Shown piece by piece: positions 39,179 to 48,026 of a DNA stretch of 64,000 nucleotides (the first letter of the stretch is position 1; each line of letters starts with the position of its first letter). Source of the stretch: DAIDKA01 sp036267975 (GTDB taxonomy: Bacteria; Pseudomonadota; Gammaproteobacteria; Steroidobacterales; Steroidobacteraceae); contig DATAVA010000028.1 of assembly GCA_036267975.1 (NCBI GenBank), forward strand, positions 124,001 to 188,000. The letters run 5' to 3'. Below the pieces are notes generated by a model. It was not told the origin of the DNA, did no database searches, and worked only from the letters and a program-made list of their open reading frames with translations. The position numbers were made by a program, and so were the translations under genes.

Positions 39179-39224
39179 AATTTACCGCTAAAGGTACCCA
39201 AACGCCTGCAACTTAGGGTAAATT
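39179..39224 (+). repeat. Inverted repeat upstream of aroQ-accBC
   Basis: AATTTACC (39179-39186) and its exact complement GGTAAATT (39217-39224) flank 30 bp that contain a GGTACC palindrome. It fills most of the 95-bp gap between the thioredoxin-like gene and aroQ. No T-run follows, so it is more likely an operator or promoter structure than a terminator. The AT-rich arms may contain promoter elements. Confidence 0.35.
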
Positions 39225-39264
39225 CGCCGCGCTTTGCTTGAGTGGACGAAGGTCCGACTGCCCT

Positions 39265-39723
39265 ATGGCGCGAATACTCCTGGTCAACGGCCCGAACCTG
39301 AACCTCCTGGGTACCCGGGAGCCGCAAATCTATGGTGCCGACACCCTCGGGGACATCGAAACCCGCGCGGCGGCGGTCGCCCGGGAGTGCGGCCATGAAC
39401 TCACGGCCTTCCAAAGCAACGCCGAGCATGAGCTGATCGGACGGATTCACCAGGCCGGTCGGGAAGCGACCGACTTCCTGATCCTCAACCCCGGCGCGTT
39501 CACCCACACCAGCGTCGCGTTGCGTGACGCGATTGCGGCGGTGCAACTTCCCTTTCTGGAGGTGCACCTGAGCAACGTCCACGCCCGCGAGGCCTTCCGC
39601 CGTCAGTCTTATTTTTCGGACATCGCGGTTGGATCGATTGTCGGGCTGGGTGCGTATGGCTATGAGCTGGCCGTGCGTGCCGTCGCCGGGCTGCTGGCGC
39701 GCCAGCAGCCAACCCGCCCGTAA
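39265..39723 (+). CDS. aroQ: Type II 3-dehydroquinate dehydratase
   Basis: Dehydrates 3-dehydroquinate in the shikimate pathway; dodecameric cytoplasmic enzyme (152 aa). It opens with ARILLVNGPNLNLLGTREP; the flexible lid is near REPQIYG with the catalytic Tyr. NPGAFTHTSVALRDAI and EVHLSNVHAREAFR complete the active site. The start at 39265 fits the family; the in-frame start at 39238 does not. It sits 44 bp upstream of accB, the common aroQ-accB-accC order. Confidence 0.96.
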   Translation: MARILLVNGPNLNLLGTREPQIYGADTLGDIETRAAAVARECGHELTAFQSNAEHELIGRIHQAGREATDFLILNPGAFTHTSVALRDAIAAVQLPFLEVHLSNVHAREAFRRQSYFSDIAVGSIVGLGAYGYELAVRAVAGLLARQQPTRP

Positions 39724-39767
39724 AACGCAGACAAGCAGAACACAAGACTTTCAGGGGAGCACCCGGC

Positions 39768-40223
39768 ATGGATATTCGTAAGGTCAAGAAGCTGATCGAG
39801 CTTCTGGAGGAATCCGGAATCGCCGAAATCGAGATCAAGGAAGGCGAGGAAGCGGTCCGGATCAGCCGCATGCCCACCGGCGCCTATGCGACGCACGCGC
39901 CCGCACCCCTCATGATGGCGGCCCCGGCGCCAGCGCCGGCGCCCGCTGCCCCCGCACCCGCCGAAGTGGCTGCCAAGCCACGGGCCAATGAACATGTCGT
40001 GACGGCACCGATGGTGGGTACGTTCTATGCCGCAGCGACACCCGGCGCCAAGGCCTTCGTCGATATCGGGGACGAGGTCAAGGCCGGCCAGGTGCTTTGT
40101 ATCATCGAGGCCATGAAAATGATGAATCAGATCGAAGCCGACAAGGGCGGCAGGATCACCTCCGTGATGGCGCAGAACGGCGATCCAGTCGAGTTCGGCC
40201 AGCCCCTGTTCGTCATCGAATAG
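39768..40223 (+). CDS. accB: Acetyl-CoA carboxylase biotin carboxyl carrier protein
   Basis: Carries CO2 on biotin for fatty-acid synthesis (151 aa). The N-terminal region MDIRKVKKLIELLEESGIAE is typical. An Ala/Pro-rich linker (residues about 45-70) leads to the biotinyl domain APMVGTFYAAATPGAKAFVD, then CIIEAMKMMNQIEA with the biotinylated lysine between two methionines. It is four bases from accC, and GGGGAG precedes the ATG. Confidence 0.98.
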   Translation: MDIRKVKKLIELLEESGIAEIEIKEGEEAVRISRMPTGAYATHAPAPLMMAAPAPAPAPAAPAPAEVAAKPRANEHVVTAPMVGTFYAAATPGAKAFVDIGDEVKAGQVLCIIEAMKMMNQIEADKGGRITSVMAQNGDPVEFGQPLFVIE

Positions 40224-40227
40224 ACCC

Positions 40228-41571
40228 ATGCTCGAAAAACTCGTTATCGCCAATCGCGGCGAAATCGCGCTGCGCATCCTGCGCGCCTGCAAGGAGCTGG
40301 GCATCAAGACCGTCGCGGTGCATTCCACGGCGGACTACAGTCTCAAGCATGTGCTGCTGGCCGATGAAAGCGTGTGCATTGGCCCACCGGCCTCGCAGTT
40401 GAGCTATCTGAACATGCCCGCGATCATCAGCGCGGCCGAGGTAACCGACGCCGGCGCGATCCATCCCGGATACGGTTTCCTGTCCGAAAACGCGGATTTC
40501 GCCGAGCGCGTCGAAAACAGCGGCTTCATTTTCGTCGGACCGAAGGCCGAGACCATCCGCATGATGGGCGACAAGGTCTCCGCGATTCGCGTCATGAAAG
40601 GACATGGAGTGCCGTGCGTCCCCGGATCCGATGGCCCGCTCGGCCCGGAGCCGGAGGAAAACCTGCGGATCGCGCGCGACATCGGCTATCCGGTGATCAT
40701 CAAGGCCTCGGGCGGCGGCGGCGGACGCGGCATGCGCGTGGTGCACACGGAAGCGTCGCTGCTCAACGCCATCAACATCACCAAGGCGGAAGCGCTCGCG
40801 GCCTTCAGCAACGACCAGGTCTACATGGAGAAATTCCTGGAGCGACCGCGCCACATTGAATTCCAGATACTGGCCGACGGGCAGGGCAACGTGATTCATC
40901 TGGGTGAGCGCGACTGTTCCATGCAACGCCGCCATCAGAAGGTCATCGAGGAGGCGCCGGCTCCCGGCATCACCGCCCGCCAGCGCAAGATCATGGGCGA
41001 GCGCTGCATTGATGCCGTGAGCGCGGTGGGCTATCGCAGCGCCGGCACGCTGGAGTTCCTCTATCAGGACGGCGAGTTCTATTTCATCGAAATGAACACG
41101 CGTATCCAGGTGGAGCATCCGGTGACGGAGGCCATCACCGGGATCGATCTGGTGAGAGCGCAGCTGCTGATCGCCGCCGGCGAGAAGCTCGCCTACACTC
41201 AGGCTGATGTGCAGTTCCGCGGCCATGCCATCGAGTGTCGCATCAATGCGGAGGATGCCAAGACCTTCATGCCCTCCCCGGGACCGATCCGCCTGTGGCA
41301 CCCGCCCGGCGGACCCGGCGTGCGCATCGACAGCCATGTCTACTCCGGTTACAACGTGCCGCCCAACTACGACTCGTTGATCGGCAAGGTCATCACGCAT
41401 GCCGAGACGCGTGAGGCGGCGATTGCCCGCATGAAGAACGCGCTGGGTGAAATGGTCATTGAAGGGATCAAGACCAACATCGCCCTGCATCAGGAAATCT
41501 TCAGTCATCAGGCCTTTGGTGCCGGCGGCCAGGACATCCATTACCTGGAGAGGCGCCTCGGGGTGCGTTGA
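40228..41571 (+). CDS. accC: Acetyl-CoA carboxylase biotin carboxylase subunit
   Basis: ATP-dependent carboxylation of biotin on AccB (447 aa). MLEKLVIANRGEIALRILRA is the standard N-terminus. The ATP-grasp loop is IIKASGGGGGRGMRVVHTE; catalytic blocks include ERDCSMQRRHQKVIEEAPAP and FYFIEMNTRIQVEHPVTE. FMPSPGPI follows in the C-terminal domain. It is cotranscribed with accB and directly precedes prmA (7-bp gap). Confidence 0.98.
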   Translation: MLEKLVIANRGEIALRILRACKELGIKTVAVHSTADYSLKHVLLADESVCIGPPASQLSYLNMPAIISAAEVTDAGAIHPGYGFLSENADFAERVENSGFIFVGPKAETIRMMGDKVSAIRVMKGHGVPCVPGSDGPLGPEPEENLRIARDIGYPVIIKASGGGGGRGMRVVHTEASLLNAINITKAEALAAFSNDQVYMEKFLERPRHIEFQILADGQGNVIHLGERDCSMQRRHQKVIEEAPAPGITARQRKIMGERCIDAVSAVGYRSAGTLEFLYQDGEFYFIEMNTRIQVEHPVTEAITGIDLVRAQLLIAAGEKLAYTQADVQFRGHAIECRINAEDAKTFMPSPGPIRLWHPPGGPGVRIDSHVYSGYNVPPNYDSLIGKVITHAETREAAIARMKNALGEMVIEGIKTNIALHQEIFSHQAFGAGGQDIHYLERRLGVR

Positions 41572-41578
41572 GCACGTC

Positions 41579-42478
41579 ATGCCGTTTCTGGAACTTACCC
41601 TGGACCTGCAGGGACTGGACCCGGATGCTGCAGAAGAGGCCTCCTTCGATGGCGGTGCGCTGTCCGTCACCCTCACGGACGCTCGCGATGATGCCGTGCT
41701 CGAACCGGCGCCCGGAGAGATTCGCCTCTGGCCCGCCACCCGCATGCAGGCGCTGTTCGCCGATGGCACCGATACAGTGCGAGTCATAGCCGCCCTGGCG
41801 CAGCAGCTCGACATCGACCCGGCCCGTATCCAGCCACGCCTGCTCGCCGATCGGCTCTGGGAGCGCGAATGGCTCAAGGACTTCCACGCGATGTCCTTCG
41901 GCACGCGGCTGTGGGTTTGTCCGCGTCATGAGGTCGTCACTGACCCGGAGGCGGTCGTGGTGCTGCTCGATCCCGGTCTGGCCTTCGGCACGGGCACCCA
42001 CGCGACGACCGCAATGTGCCTGAGCTGGCTTGATGCCCACGCGCCGGTTGGCGCCCGCGTGCTCGATTTTGGCTGCGGCTCGGGCATTCTCGCGATCGCA
42101 GCCCTGAAGCTCGGCGCCCGACGTGCCTGGTGTTACGACATCGATCCGCAGGCCCTGCTCGCCACCGCCGAGAATGCTCAGTCCAACCGTGTCGCCGCCG
42201 CAACAGTGCTCTGCGAACACATTGAGCAGCTGCCGGTCGCGCTGGATGTGCTGCTGGCGAACATTCTGTCGGGCCCCTTGTGCGCGCTTGCAGAGTGCTT
42301 CGCGGCGCTGGTCCGGCCCGGTGGTCAGGTGATTCTCGCCGGACTCATGCAGCATCAGGAAGCGGAGGTGACAGCGGCCTATGACGCATGGTTTGATACC
42401 CGCCCAATCGCGGTGCGCGATGGTTGGGTCGCATTGCAAGCCGTGCGCCGCACGCAGCGGGTCGTACCGACCGCCTAG
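41579..42478 (+). CDS. prmA: Ribosomal protein L11 methyltransferase
   Basis: Trimethylates residues of ribosomal protein L11 with SAM (299 aa). The N-terminal targeting domain (MPFLELTLDLQGLDPDAAEE) is followed by WEREWLKDFHAMSFG, DPGLAFGTGTHATTAMCLSW and the SAM loop VLDFGCGSGILAIAALKLGA. LLANILSGPL is the catalytic-site block. The start at 41579 is preferred to the longer frame inside accC. Its position between accC and the DUF3426/dusB genes matches other gammaproteobacterial genomes. Confidence 0.95.
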   Translation: MPFLELTLDLQGLDPDAAEEASFDGGALSVTLTDARDDAVLEPAPGEIRLWPATRMQALFADGTDTVRVIAALAQQLDIDPARIQPRLLADRLWEREWLKDFHAMSFGTRLWVCPRHEVVTDPEAVVVLLDPGLAFGTGTHATTAMCLSWLDAHAPVGARVLDFGCGSGILAIAALKLGARRAWCYDIDPQALLATAENAQSNRVAAATVLCEHIEQLPVALDVLLANILSGPLCALAECFAALVRPGGQVILAGLMQHQEAEVTAAYDAWFDTRPIAVRDGWVALQAVRRTQRVVPTA

Positions 42479-42492
42479 GACCGAACGCCGGT

Positions 42493-43776
42493 ATGTTCAC
42501 CGTCTGCTCCAAGTGCAACCTGCGGCTCACCGTGACCGCCACCGACTTGCGTGCGGCGCAAGGCTACGTCCGTTGCGGACGCTGCCACAACGTGTTCAAT
42601 GCGCTTGCGGCGCTCGCGGATGACCCGGCACGCCTCAACGAGCAGGCGGGCGCTGCGGATACGCAAAGCAGCCAGGCGCTGACGCCGCCCGCGCCCGTCC
42701 CGCAGCCGGCGGCACCCGAGCCGCTGGGCGATGCCGCCGCGACCGATACTTCGCTGGAATTCAATCCTGCTTCGACGAACATCAACGAGGTGTTCATCGA
42801 GGCGGCACCCGATGAGCGCACCGGCACGTTTGAATCCGTCATCCTGGGCGGTGAGGATCCGGCCGAGGCCGAGATCTTCGAGGAGCCGGTCATTGCCCCG
42901 CAGGCGCTGTCGGCACCAGCCGCGCCGGTCCCCACCGATCACAGTGTCAGAGTCGATGTGCGCAAACTGCGCGATGCACTGGCGGAGCCGTCCGAGGCGC
43001 CGCTCGCGCACGCCGCGACCCCGCTCGCCGCCGACAGCGCGCCCCCGGCCGTCGATGACGAAATATCGTTCATGACCGACTGGTCGTCGCCGACGCGGGC
43101 CGCCCGTGAGCCCCCGGGGGTCGATCACGCGGCGGCCGCCGAAATTACGGACGCCCTCGAGGCACGGGACGCGCGCGCCACCACCACGGCCGCTGAGGAG
43201 CCCGCACCAGCGGAGCCTGAAATGGTGCTGCTCGATGCCACCCCGGCAGGCGCGCGCGTGCCCCGCTGGCTACTGCGGGGTGCAGCCGCCGTGTTGGCTC
43301 TATGTCTGCTCGCTCAGGCGGTGCACCACTACCGTGGTGACCTCGCCGACACGGCCCTCCTGCGGGGTCCTCTGAACGCGCTCTACCTCAGTCTCGGGCA
43401 GCCGCTGGAACCGCGTTGGGACATTGCCAGCTACGAGGTCCGGCAGCTGGGTGCGAGCACCGATGAAGCGGCGCCAGGGGAGCTGGTGGTGCGGGCCAGC
43501 ATCAGCAATCGTGCGAAGCGCGTTCAACCGCTGCCGCTGTTGCGGGTGGTGATGCAGGACCGCTTCGGCAATAGAGTCGCGGCACGCGATCTGAAGCCCG
43601 CAGAATACCTGGGGCGTGGTGCGCCGCCCGTGACCCTCATGGCGCCCGGGCAGCGGGTGGACCTGCAGGTGGCATTCCAGGATCCGGGGCGCTCTGCGAC
43701 CGGCTTCGAGATCGACGCCTGCATGGCGCGGCGTGACCACACCGTCAGCTGCGCCAACGATCCGAGCAGCCGCTGA
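42493..43776 (+). CDS. Zinc-ribbon and DUF3426 domain membrane protein
   Basis: 427 aa. An N-terminal MJ0042-type zinc ribbon (MFTVCSKCNLRLTVTATDLR, then YVRCGRCHNVFNAL) gives a CxxC/CxxC site on the cytoplasmic side. A long low-complexity Ala/Pro/Glu-rich region spans about residues 50-255. A transmembrane helix (WLLRGAAAVLALCLLAQAV) leads to a C-terminal DUF3426 domain of about 140 residues, likely periplasmic (YLSLGQPLEPRWDIASYEVR, VVMQDRFGNRVAARDLKPAE). The function is unknown. It is commonly encoded between prmA and dusB/fis, as here. Confidence 0.87.
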   Translation: MFTVCSKCNLRLTVTATDLRAAQGYVRCGRCHNVFNALAALADDPARLNEQAGAADTQSSQALTPPAPVPQPAAPEPLGDAAATDTSLEFNPASTNINEVFIEAAPDERTGTFESVILGGEDPAEAEIFEEPVIAPQALSAPAAPVPTDHSVRVDVRKLRDALAEPSEAPLAHAATPLAADSAPPAVDDEISFMTDWSSPTRAAREPPGVDHAAAAEITDALEARDARATTTAAEEPAPAEPEMVLLDATPAGARVPRWLLRGAAAVLALCLLAQAVHHYRGDLADTALLRGPLNALYLSLGQPLEPRWDIASYEVRQLGASTDEAAPGELVVRASISNRAKRVQPLPLLRVVMQDRFGNRVAARDLKPAEYLGRGAPPVTLMAPGQRVDLQVAFQDPGRSATGFEIDACMARRDHTVSCANDPSSR

Positions 43777-43777
43777 T

Positions 43778-44773
43778 ATGCCTGCCGAGATGCGGATCGG
43801 ACCGTGGCAGTTGCCGGGGCGCGCGGTCCTGGCCCCGATGGCGGGCGTGACGGACCGGCCGTTCCGCATCCTGGCGCGCAAGCTTGGTGCGGGATTGGCG
43901 GCATCGGAGATGCTGACCAGCGACACGAGCCTCTGGCACACCTCCAAGTCGCGGCACCGGCTCGATCACAGCGGCGAACCGGAACCACGGGTGGTGCAGC
44001 TGGCGGGATCCGAACCAGCGGTCATCGCCGCCGCTGCGCGCCTCAATGTGGACATGGGCGCGCAAATTATCGATATCAACATGGGTTGTCCTGCCAAGAA
44101 AGTTTGCGGTCGATCCTGCGGGTCAGCTTTGCTGCGCGACGAGCCATTGGTCGCCGCCATCCTCGATGCCGTGGTGCGCGCCGTCAGCGTGCCCGTGACG
44201 CTCAAGATTCGCACCGGCTGGGACCGCGAGTCGATCAATGGCGTGCGAATTGCACAGCTGGCAGAAAGCCACGGCATTCAGTCGCTTGCCGTGCATGGCC
44301 GTACCCGCGCTGATCGCTATGCAGGGGAAGCCGAGTACGAAACGATCCGCAATATCAAATCCATGGTAAAGATTCCCGTGTTCGCCAATGGCGATATTGA
44401 TTCACCGCAGAAGGCTCACACAGTACTTGCGCGGACCGGCGCTGACGGAGTAATGATCGGTCGCGCGAGCCACGGCGCACCCTGGATTTTTCGCGATGTC
44501 AACGCCCTGCTGGCCGGCGAGAAGGCACCCGATGCACTGGCGCCCGAGCAGCTGCGTGATATTATTCTTGGGCATCTGGTTTCCCTGTACGAGTTCTACG
44601 GCGAGCCGTCGGGAGTCCGGATCGCACGTAAACATATAAGCTGGTACTGCGACCGCCTTTCCGTTCCGGAGGGTGTCCGCCAAGCATTGCTGGCTGCAGG
44701 GAATTCGGTAGAACAGTTCGGGCTGGCTGAGGTTCACTTTGACGGGTGGGCCGAGGCGAATCGGGCCGCTTGA
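43778..44773 (+). CDS. dusB: tRNA-dihydrouridine synthase B
   Basis: FMN-dependent reduction of uridine in the tRNA D-loop (331 aa). IGPWQLPGRAVLAPMAGVTD and RPFR bind FMN. DINMGCPAKKVCGRSCGSAL holds the catalytic cysteine, and LAVHGRTRADRYAGEAEYE and VFANGDIDSP complete the barrel. MIGRASHGAPWIF follows, and the C-terminal helical domain has ARKHISWYC. The start at 43778 is used because the longer frame lies in the upstream gene. It forms a dusB-fis pair as in E. coli. Confidence 0.95.
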   Translation: MPAEMRIGPWQLPGRAVLAPMAGVTDRPFRILARKLGAGLAASEMLTSDTSLWHTSKSRHRLDHSGEPEPRVVQLAGSEPAVIAAAARLNVDMGAQIIDINMGCPAKKVCGRSCGSALLRDEPLVAAILDAVVRAVSVPVTLKIRTGWDRESINGVRIAQLAESHGIQSLAVHGRTRADRYAGEAEYETIRNIKSMVKIPVFANGDIDSPQKAHTVLARTGADGVMIGRASHGAPWIFRDVNALLAGEKAPDALAPEQLRDIILGHLVSLYEFYGEPSGVRIARKHISWYCDRLSVPEGVRQALLAAGNSVEQFGLAEVHFDGWAEANRAA

Positions 44774-44800
44774 GCTGTAGGACGCGGTCGGGGAGCGCAC

Positions 44801-45091
44801 ATGGTAGGCAGGAAGAATGGTCGGACTCGCAGTGCCTCTACGGCAAGGTCCAACGGTAAAGAACTCCCCCTGCGCACCCACACCGAACGGGCCCTGATTG
44901 ACTACTTCGCGAGCCTTAACGGCCATCGGCCGGCGCATCTTTATGACCTGGTGCTGCGCGAGGTCGAAGAGCCGCTGCTGAAGGCGGTGCTGGATTACAC
45001 CGAGGGCAACCAGGTCCGCGCCGCCAATATTCTCGGCATCAATCGCGGTACGTTGCGCAAGAAACTGCGCCTGCACGGCATCGCCGGCTGA
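44801..45091 (+). CDS. fis: Fis family nucleoid-associated transcriptional regulator
   Basis: DNA-bending protein (96 aa) controlling rRNA and many growth genes. The C-terminal helix-turn-helix is VLDYTEGNQVRAANILGINR followed by GTLRKKLRLHGI, nearly the canonical Fis recognition unit. LYDLVLREVEEPLLKAVL forms the dimerisation helices. The first 20 residues are basic and serine-rich. GGGGAG lies about 7 bp before the ATG. It lies 27 bp after dusB, and purH follows. Confidence 0.95.
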   Translation: MVGRKNGRTRSASTARSNGKELPLRTHTERALIDYFASLNGHRPAHLYDLVLREVEEPLLKAVLDYTEGNQVRAANILGINRGTLRKKLRLHGIAG

Positions 45092-45140
45092 TACACCTGC
45101 CACGCTGCCCGGCGTACGGGCCGCGGGAGACGTGACCTCC

Positions 45141-46718
45141 ATGCTGCAACCTGTGCGACGGGCGCTGCTTTCAGTGTCCGACAAGAGCGGCGCCATCGAT
45201 CTGGCGCGTGCCCTCGCGGCGCGCGGCATCGAAATTCTGTCCACCGGAGGCACCGCGCGCCTGCTGCGCGAGGCGGGGCTGTCCGTGCGCGATGTTGCGG
45301 ACTACACCGGCTTTCCCGAAATGATGGATGGGCGCGTCAAGACCCTGCACCCGAAGATTCACGGCGGCCTGCTGGGACGGCGCGGCATCGATGACGCAGC
45401 CATGGCCGAGCAGCAGATCGTCCCCATCGATCTGCTCGTCGTCAATCTCTATCCCTTTGCGCGGGCGGTGGCGGATCCGCACTGCAGCTACGAGGAGGGC
45501 ATCGAGAATATCGACATCGGCGGTCCGGCAATGCTGCGCGGCGCCGCCAAGAACCACGAATTCGTGACCGTCGTGGTCGATCCGGCTGATTACCCGCGGC
45601 TGCTGGCGCAACTCGATGCTCATGACGGTCATACGACCTTCGAGCTGCGCGCGCAGCTGGCGGCCCGCGCCTACGCGCACACGGCCCGCTACGACACGAT
45701 GGTGTCGCTGTGGCTCATGCGGCAACACGGCATGACCGCGGTGACTTTCCCGTCGACACTGCCACTGGTATTCGAGAAGGTGCAGGCGCTGCGCTACGGT
45801 GAAAATCCGCATCAGCAGGCAGCGTTCTACCGTCCGGCGGGAGTCACGGCCACCGGTATCGCCGCGGCGCGCACTGTGCAGGGCAAGGAACTTTCCTTTA
45901 ACAATATTGCCGATGCCGATACCGCCATCGAGTGCGTGCGGCAGTTTGCGCAGGCGGCCTGCGTGATCGTCAAACATGCCAATCCGTGTGGCGCCGCGCA
46001 GGCGGGGACGCTGCTGGCGGCCTACGAAGCGGCGTACCGGACCGATCCGGTTTCCGCCTACGGCGGGATCATCGCCTTCAACCAGGAGTTGGACGCCGCG
46101 ACCGCGCGCAGCATTGTCGGGCGTCAGTTCGCTGAAGTCATTGCCGCGCCCGGCGTGACCCGCGATGCGTGTGCCGTGCTCGCACGCCGGCCGGACATCC
46201 GCGTCCTGGAACTGGCGCGGCCGGCTTATGCACCTGGCGCGGCGCCCGCCGGCGATGTCGAGCTGCGCAGCATCGCCGGCGGCGTGTTGATCCAGACGCC
46301 CGATGCGGCGCCGATGTCCGGCGCCGCTCATCGGATCGTCACCCGCCGCGCGCCGACTGCGCAGGAACTGCTGGACCTCGATTTTGCGTGGCGCGTGTGC
46401 AAGTTCGTGAAGTCCAATGCGATCGTATTCGCGCGCGATGGCGCGACCCTCGGGGTGGGCGCCGGGCAGATGAGTCGCGTGTACTCCACGAGGCTCGCGG
46501 CGTTGAAAGCCGCCGATCAGAAGCTCGAAGTGGCCGGAGCGGCGCTGGCATCGGATGCGTTCTTCCCGTTTCGCGATGGCCTCGAGGCAGCTGCGGCGTT
46601 CGGCATCCGCGCGGTCATTCAGCCGGGCGGCTCCAAGCGCGATGACGAGGTGATCGCGGCCGCCGATGAGTTCGGCATGGCCATGGTCTTTACGGGTATG
46701 CGCCATTTCCGGCACTGA
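45141..46718 (+). CDS. purH: Bifunctional AICAR formyltransferase/IMP cyclohydrolase
   Basis: Last two steps of de novo IMP synthesis (525 aa). The N-terminal cyclohydrolase domain begins MLQPVRRALLSVSDKSGAID and has STGGTARLLREAG and FPEMMDGRVKTLHPKIHGGL. The C-terminal transformylase domain has LRYGENPHQQAAFYR, VIVKHANPCGAA and DPVSAYGGIIAFN. The end is FFPFRDGLEAAAAFGIRAVI, then QPGGSKRDDEVI. ATG 45141 is preferred over GTG 45132, which is too close to the GGGAGA ribosome-binding site. purD follows after 6 bp. Confidence 0.97.
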   Translation: MLQPVRRALLSVSDKSGAIDLARALAARGIEILSTGGTARLLREAGLSVRDVADYTGFPEMMDGRVKTLHPKIHGGLLGRRGIDDAAMAEQQIVPIDLLVVNLYPFARAVADPHCSYEEGIENIDIGGPAMLRGAAKNHEFVTVVVDPADYPRLLAQLDAHDGHTTFELRAQLAARAYAHTARYDTMVSLWLMRQHGMTAVTFPSTLPLVFEKVQALRYGENPHQQAAFYRPAGVTATGIAAARTVQGKELSFNNIADADTAIECVRQFAQAACVIVKHANPCGAAQAGTLLAAYEAAYRTDPVSAYGGIIAFNQELDAATARSIVGRQFAEVIAAPGVTRDACAVLARRPDIRVLELARPAYAPGAAPAGDVELRSIAGGVLIQTPDAAPMSGAAHRIVTRRAPTAQELLDLDFAWRVCKFVKSNAIVFARDGATLGVGAGQMSRVYSTRLAALKAADQKLEVAGAALASDAFFPFRDGLEAAAAFGIRAVIQPGGSKRDDEVIAAADEFGMAMVFTGMRHFRH

Positions 46719-46724
46719 GGGGCG

Positions 46725-48026
46725 ATGAAGGTTCTGATCATTGGTGGCGGCGGACGTGAACACGCGCTCGCCTGGAAATGCGCCACCGAAGCCGGTGTCG
46801 AGGAAGTCCTGGTCGCGCCGGGCAATGCCGGTACTGCGGCCGAGCCACGCGTGCGCAATATCGACATCGGCGCCGAGGATATCGCCGCCTTGGTGAACCT
46901 CGCGCGAGCTGAAAAAATCGATCTGACCATCGTCGGACCGGAGGGTCCACTGGTCGCCGGGGTGGTGGATGCCTTCACCGCCAGCGGACTGAGCTGTTTC
47001 GGGCCGACGCGTCTGGGCGCGCGCCTGGAGGGCTCGAAAGCCTTCTGCAAGGAGTTCCTGCAGCGACACCACATTCCGACCGCCGGCCACCGGACCTTCA
47101 CGCAGGCCACATTTGATGAGGTCTATGTACGTTCGCGCCCGCTGCCGATGGTGGTCAAGGCCAGCGGCCTTGCCGCCGGCAAGGGCGTCGTCATCGTCGA
47201 CAGTCACGATGCGGCCATCCGCGTTGCGCGCGAGATGTTCGGTGGCCAGTTCGGTGCTGCCGGCGCCGAGGTCGTCATCGAGGATTTCCTGCACGGCGAG
47301 GAGGTCAGTTTCATCGTCATGGCCGATGGCACGCATGTGCTGCCGCTGGCGACTTCACAGGATCACAAGCGCCTGCTCGATGCCGATGCCGGCCCGAACA
47401 CCGGCGGCATGGGCGCCTATTCGCCCGCCCCGATCGTCACGCCGGCCGTACATGATCGGATCATGCGCGAAGTCATCCATCCGACCCTCCGCGGCCTCGC
47501 GGCCGATGGGACGCCCTATACCGGCTTCCTCTATGCCGGTTTGATGATCGCGGCCGACGGCACTCCGAATGTCCTGGAGTACAACTGCCGTTTCGGCGAC
47601 CCGGAGACCCAGCCGGTGCTGGCGCGACTGCGCTCGGATCTGACCGGCCTGTGCCAGGCCGCGCTTGCCGGCCAGCTCGACCGCGCCAGCTGCGAATGGG
47701 ATCGCCGCGCCGCCCTCGGTGTGGTGATGGCCGCCGCCGGTTATCCGGACGCCGTGAACCGGGGCGATGTGATCACCGGGCTGGATGCCGCTGCACGCCT
47801 GCCCGGCAAGGTGTTCCAGGCCGCGACGCGCACGACCCCCGGGACCACCACCGTCACCACCAACGGCGGCCGGGTACTGTGCGCGGTGGGACTGGGCGCG
47901 AGCGTCGGCGCCGCACGGCGCCAAGCCTATGCGCTCGTGGATGTCATCCGTTGGCCGGGCGTGCAGTACCGCCGGGACATCGGTTATCGGGCGGTGGCGC
48001 GGGAAAACGCCCTGTTCAGTGATTAG
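46725..48026 (+). CDS. purD: Phosphoribosylamine-glycine ligase
   Basis: ATP-grasp ligase making glycinamide ribonucleotide, the second step of purine synthesis (433 aa). It begins MKVLIIGGGGREHALAWK and has GPEGPLVAGVVDAF, VVKASGLAAGKGVVIV, EEVSFIVMADG and LATSQDHKRLLDADAGPNTG, then GMGAYSPAP. EYNCRFGDPETQPVL is the metal-binding block. GAGGGG precedes the ATG. The last 4 bp overlap the convergent outer-membrane protein gene. Confidence 0.97.
   Translation: MKVLIIGGGGREHALAWKCATEAGVEEVLVAPGNAGTAAEPRVRNIDIGAEDIAALVNLARAEKIDLTIVGPEGPLVAGVVDAFTASGLSCFGPTRLGARLEGSKAFCKEFLQRHHIPTAGHRTFTQATFDEVYVRSRPLPMVVKASGLAAGKGVVIVDSHDAAIRVAREMFGGQFGAAGAEVVIEDFLHGEEVSFIVMADGTHVLPLATSQDHKRLLDADAGPNTGGMGAYSPAPIVTPAVHDRIMREVIHPTLRGLAADGTPYTGFLYAGLMIAADGTPNVLEYNCRFGDPETQPVLARLRSDLTGLCQAALAGQLDRASCEWDRRAALGVVMAAAGYPDAVNRGDVITGLDAAARLPGKVFQAATRTTPGTTTVTTNGGRVLCAVGLGASVGAARRQAYALVDVIRWPGVQYRRDIGYRAVARENALFSD

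Noticed and set aside
45171..47336. 721-codon open frame on the - strand
   Set aside because: Antisense to purH and purD, both with complete catalytic motifs. The long frame reflects third-position GC bias, not a gene.
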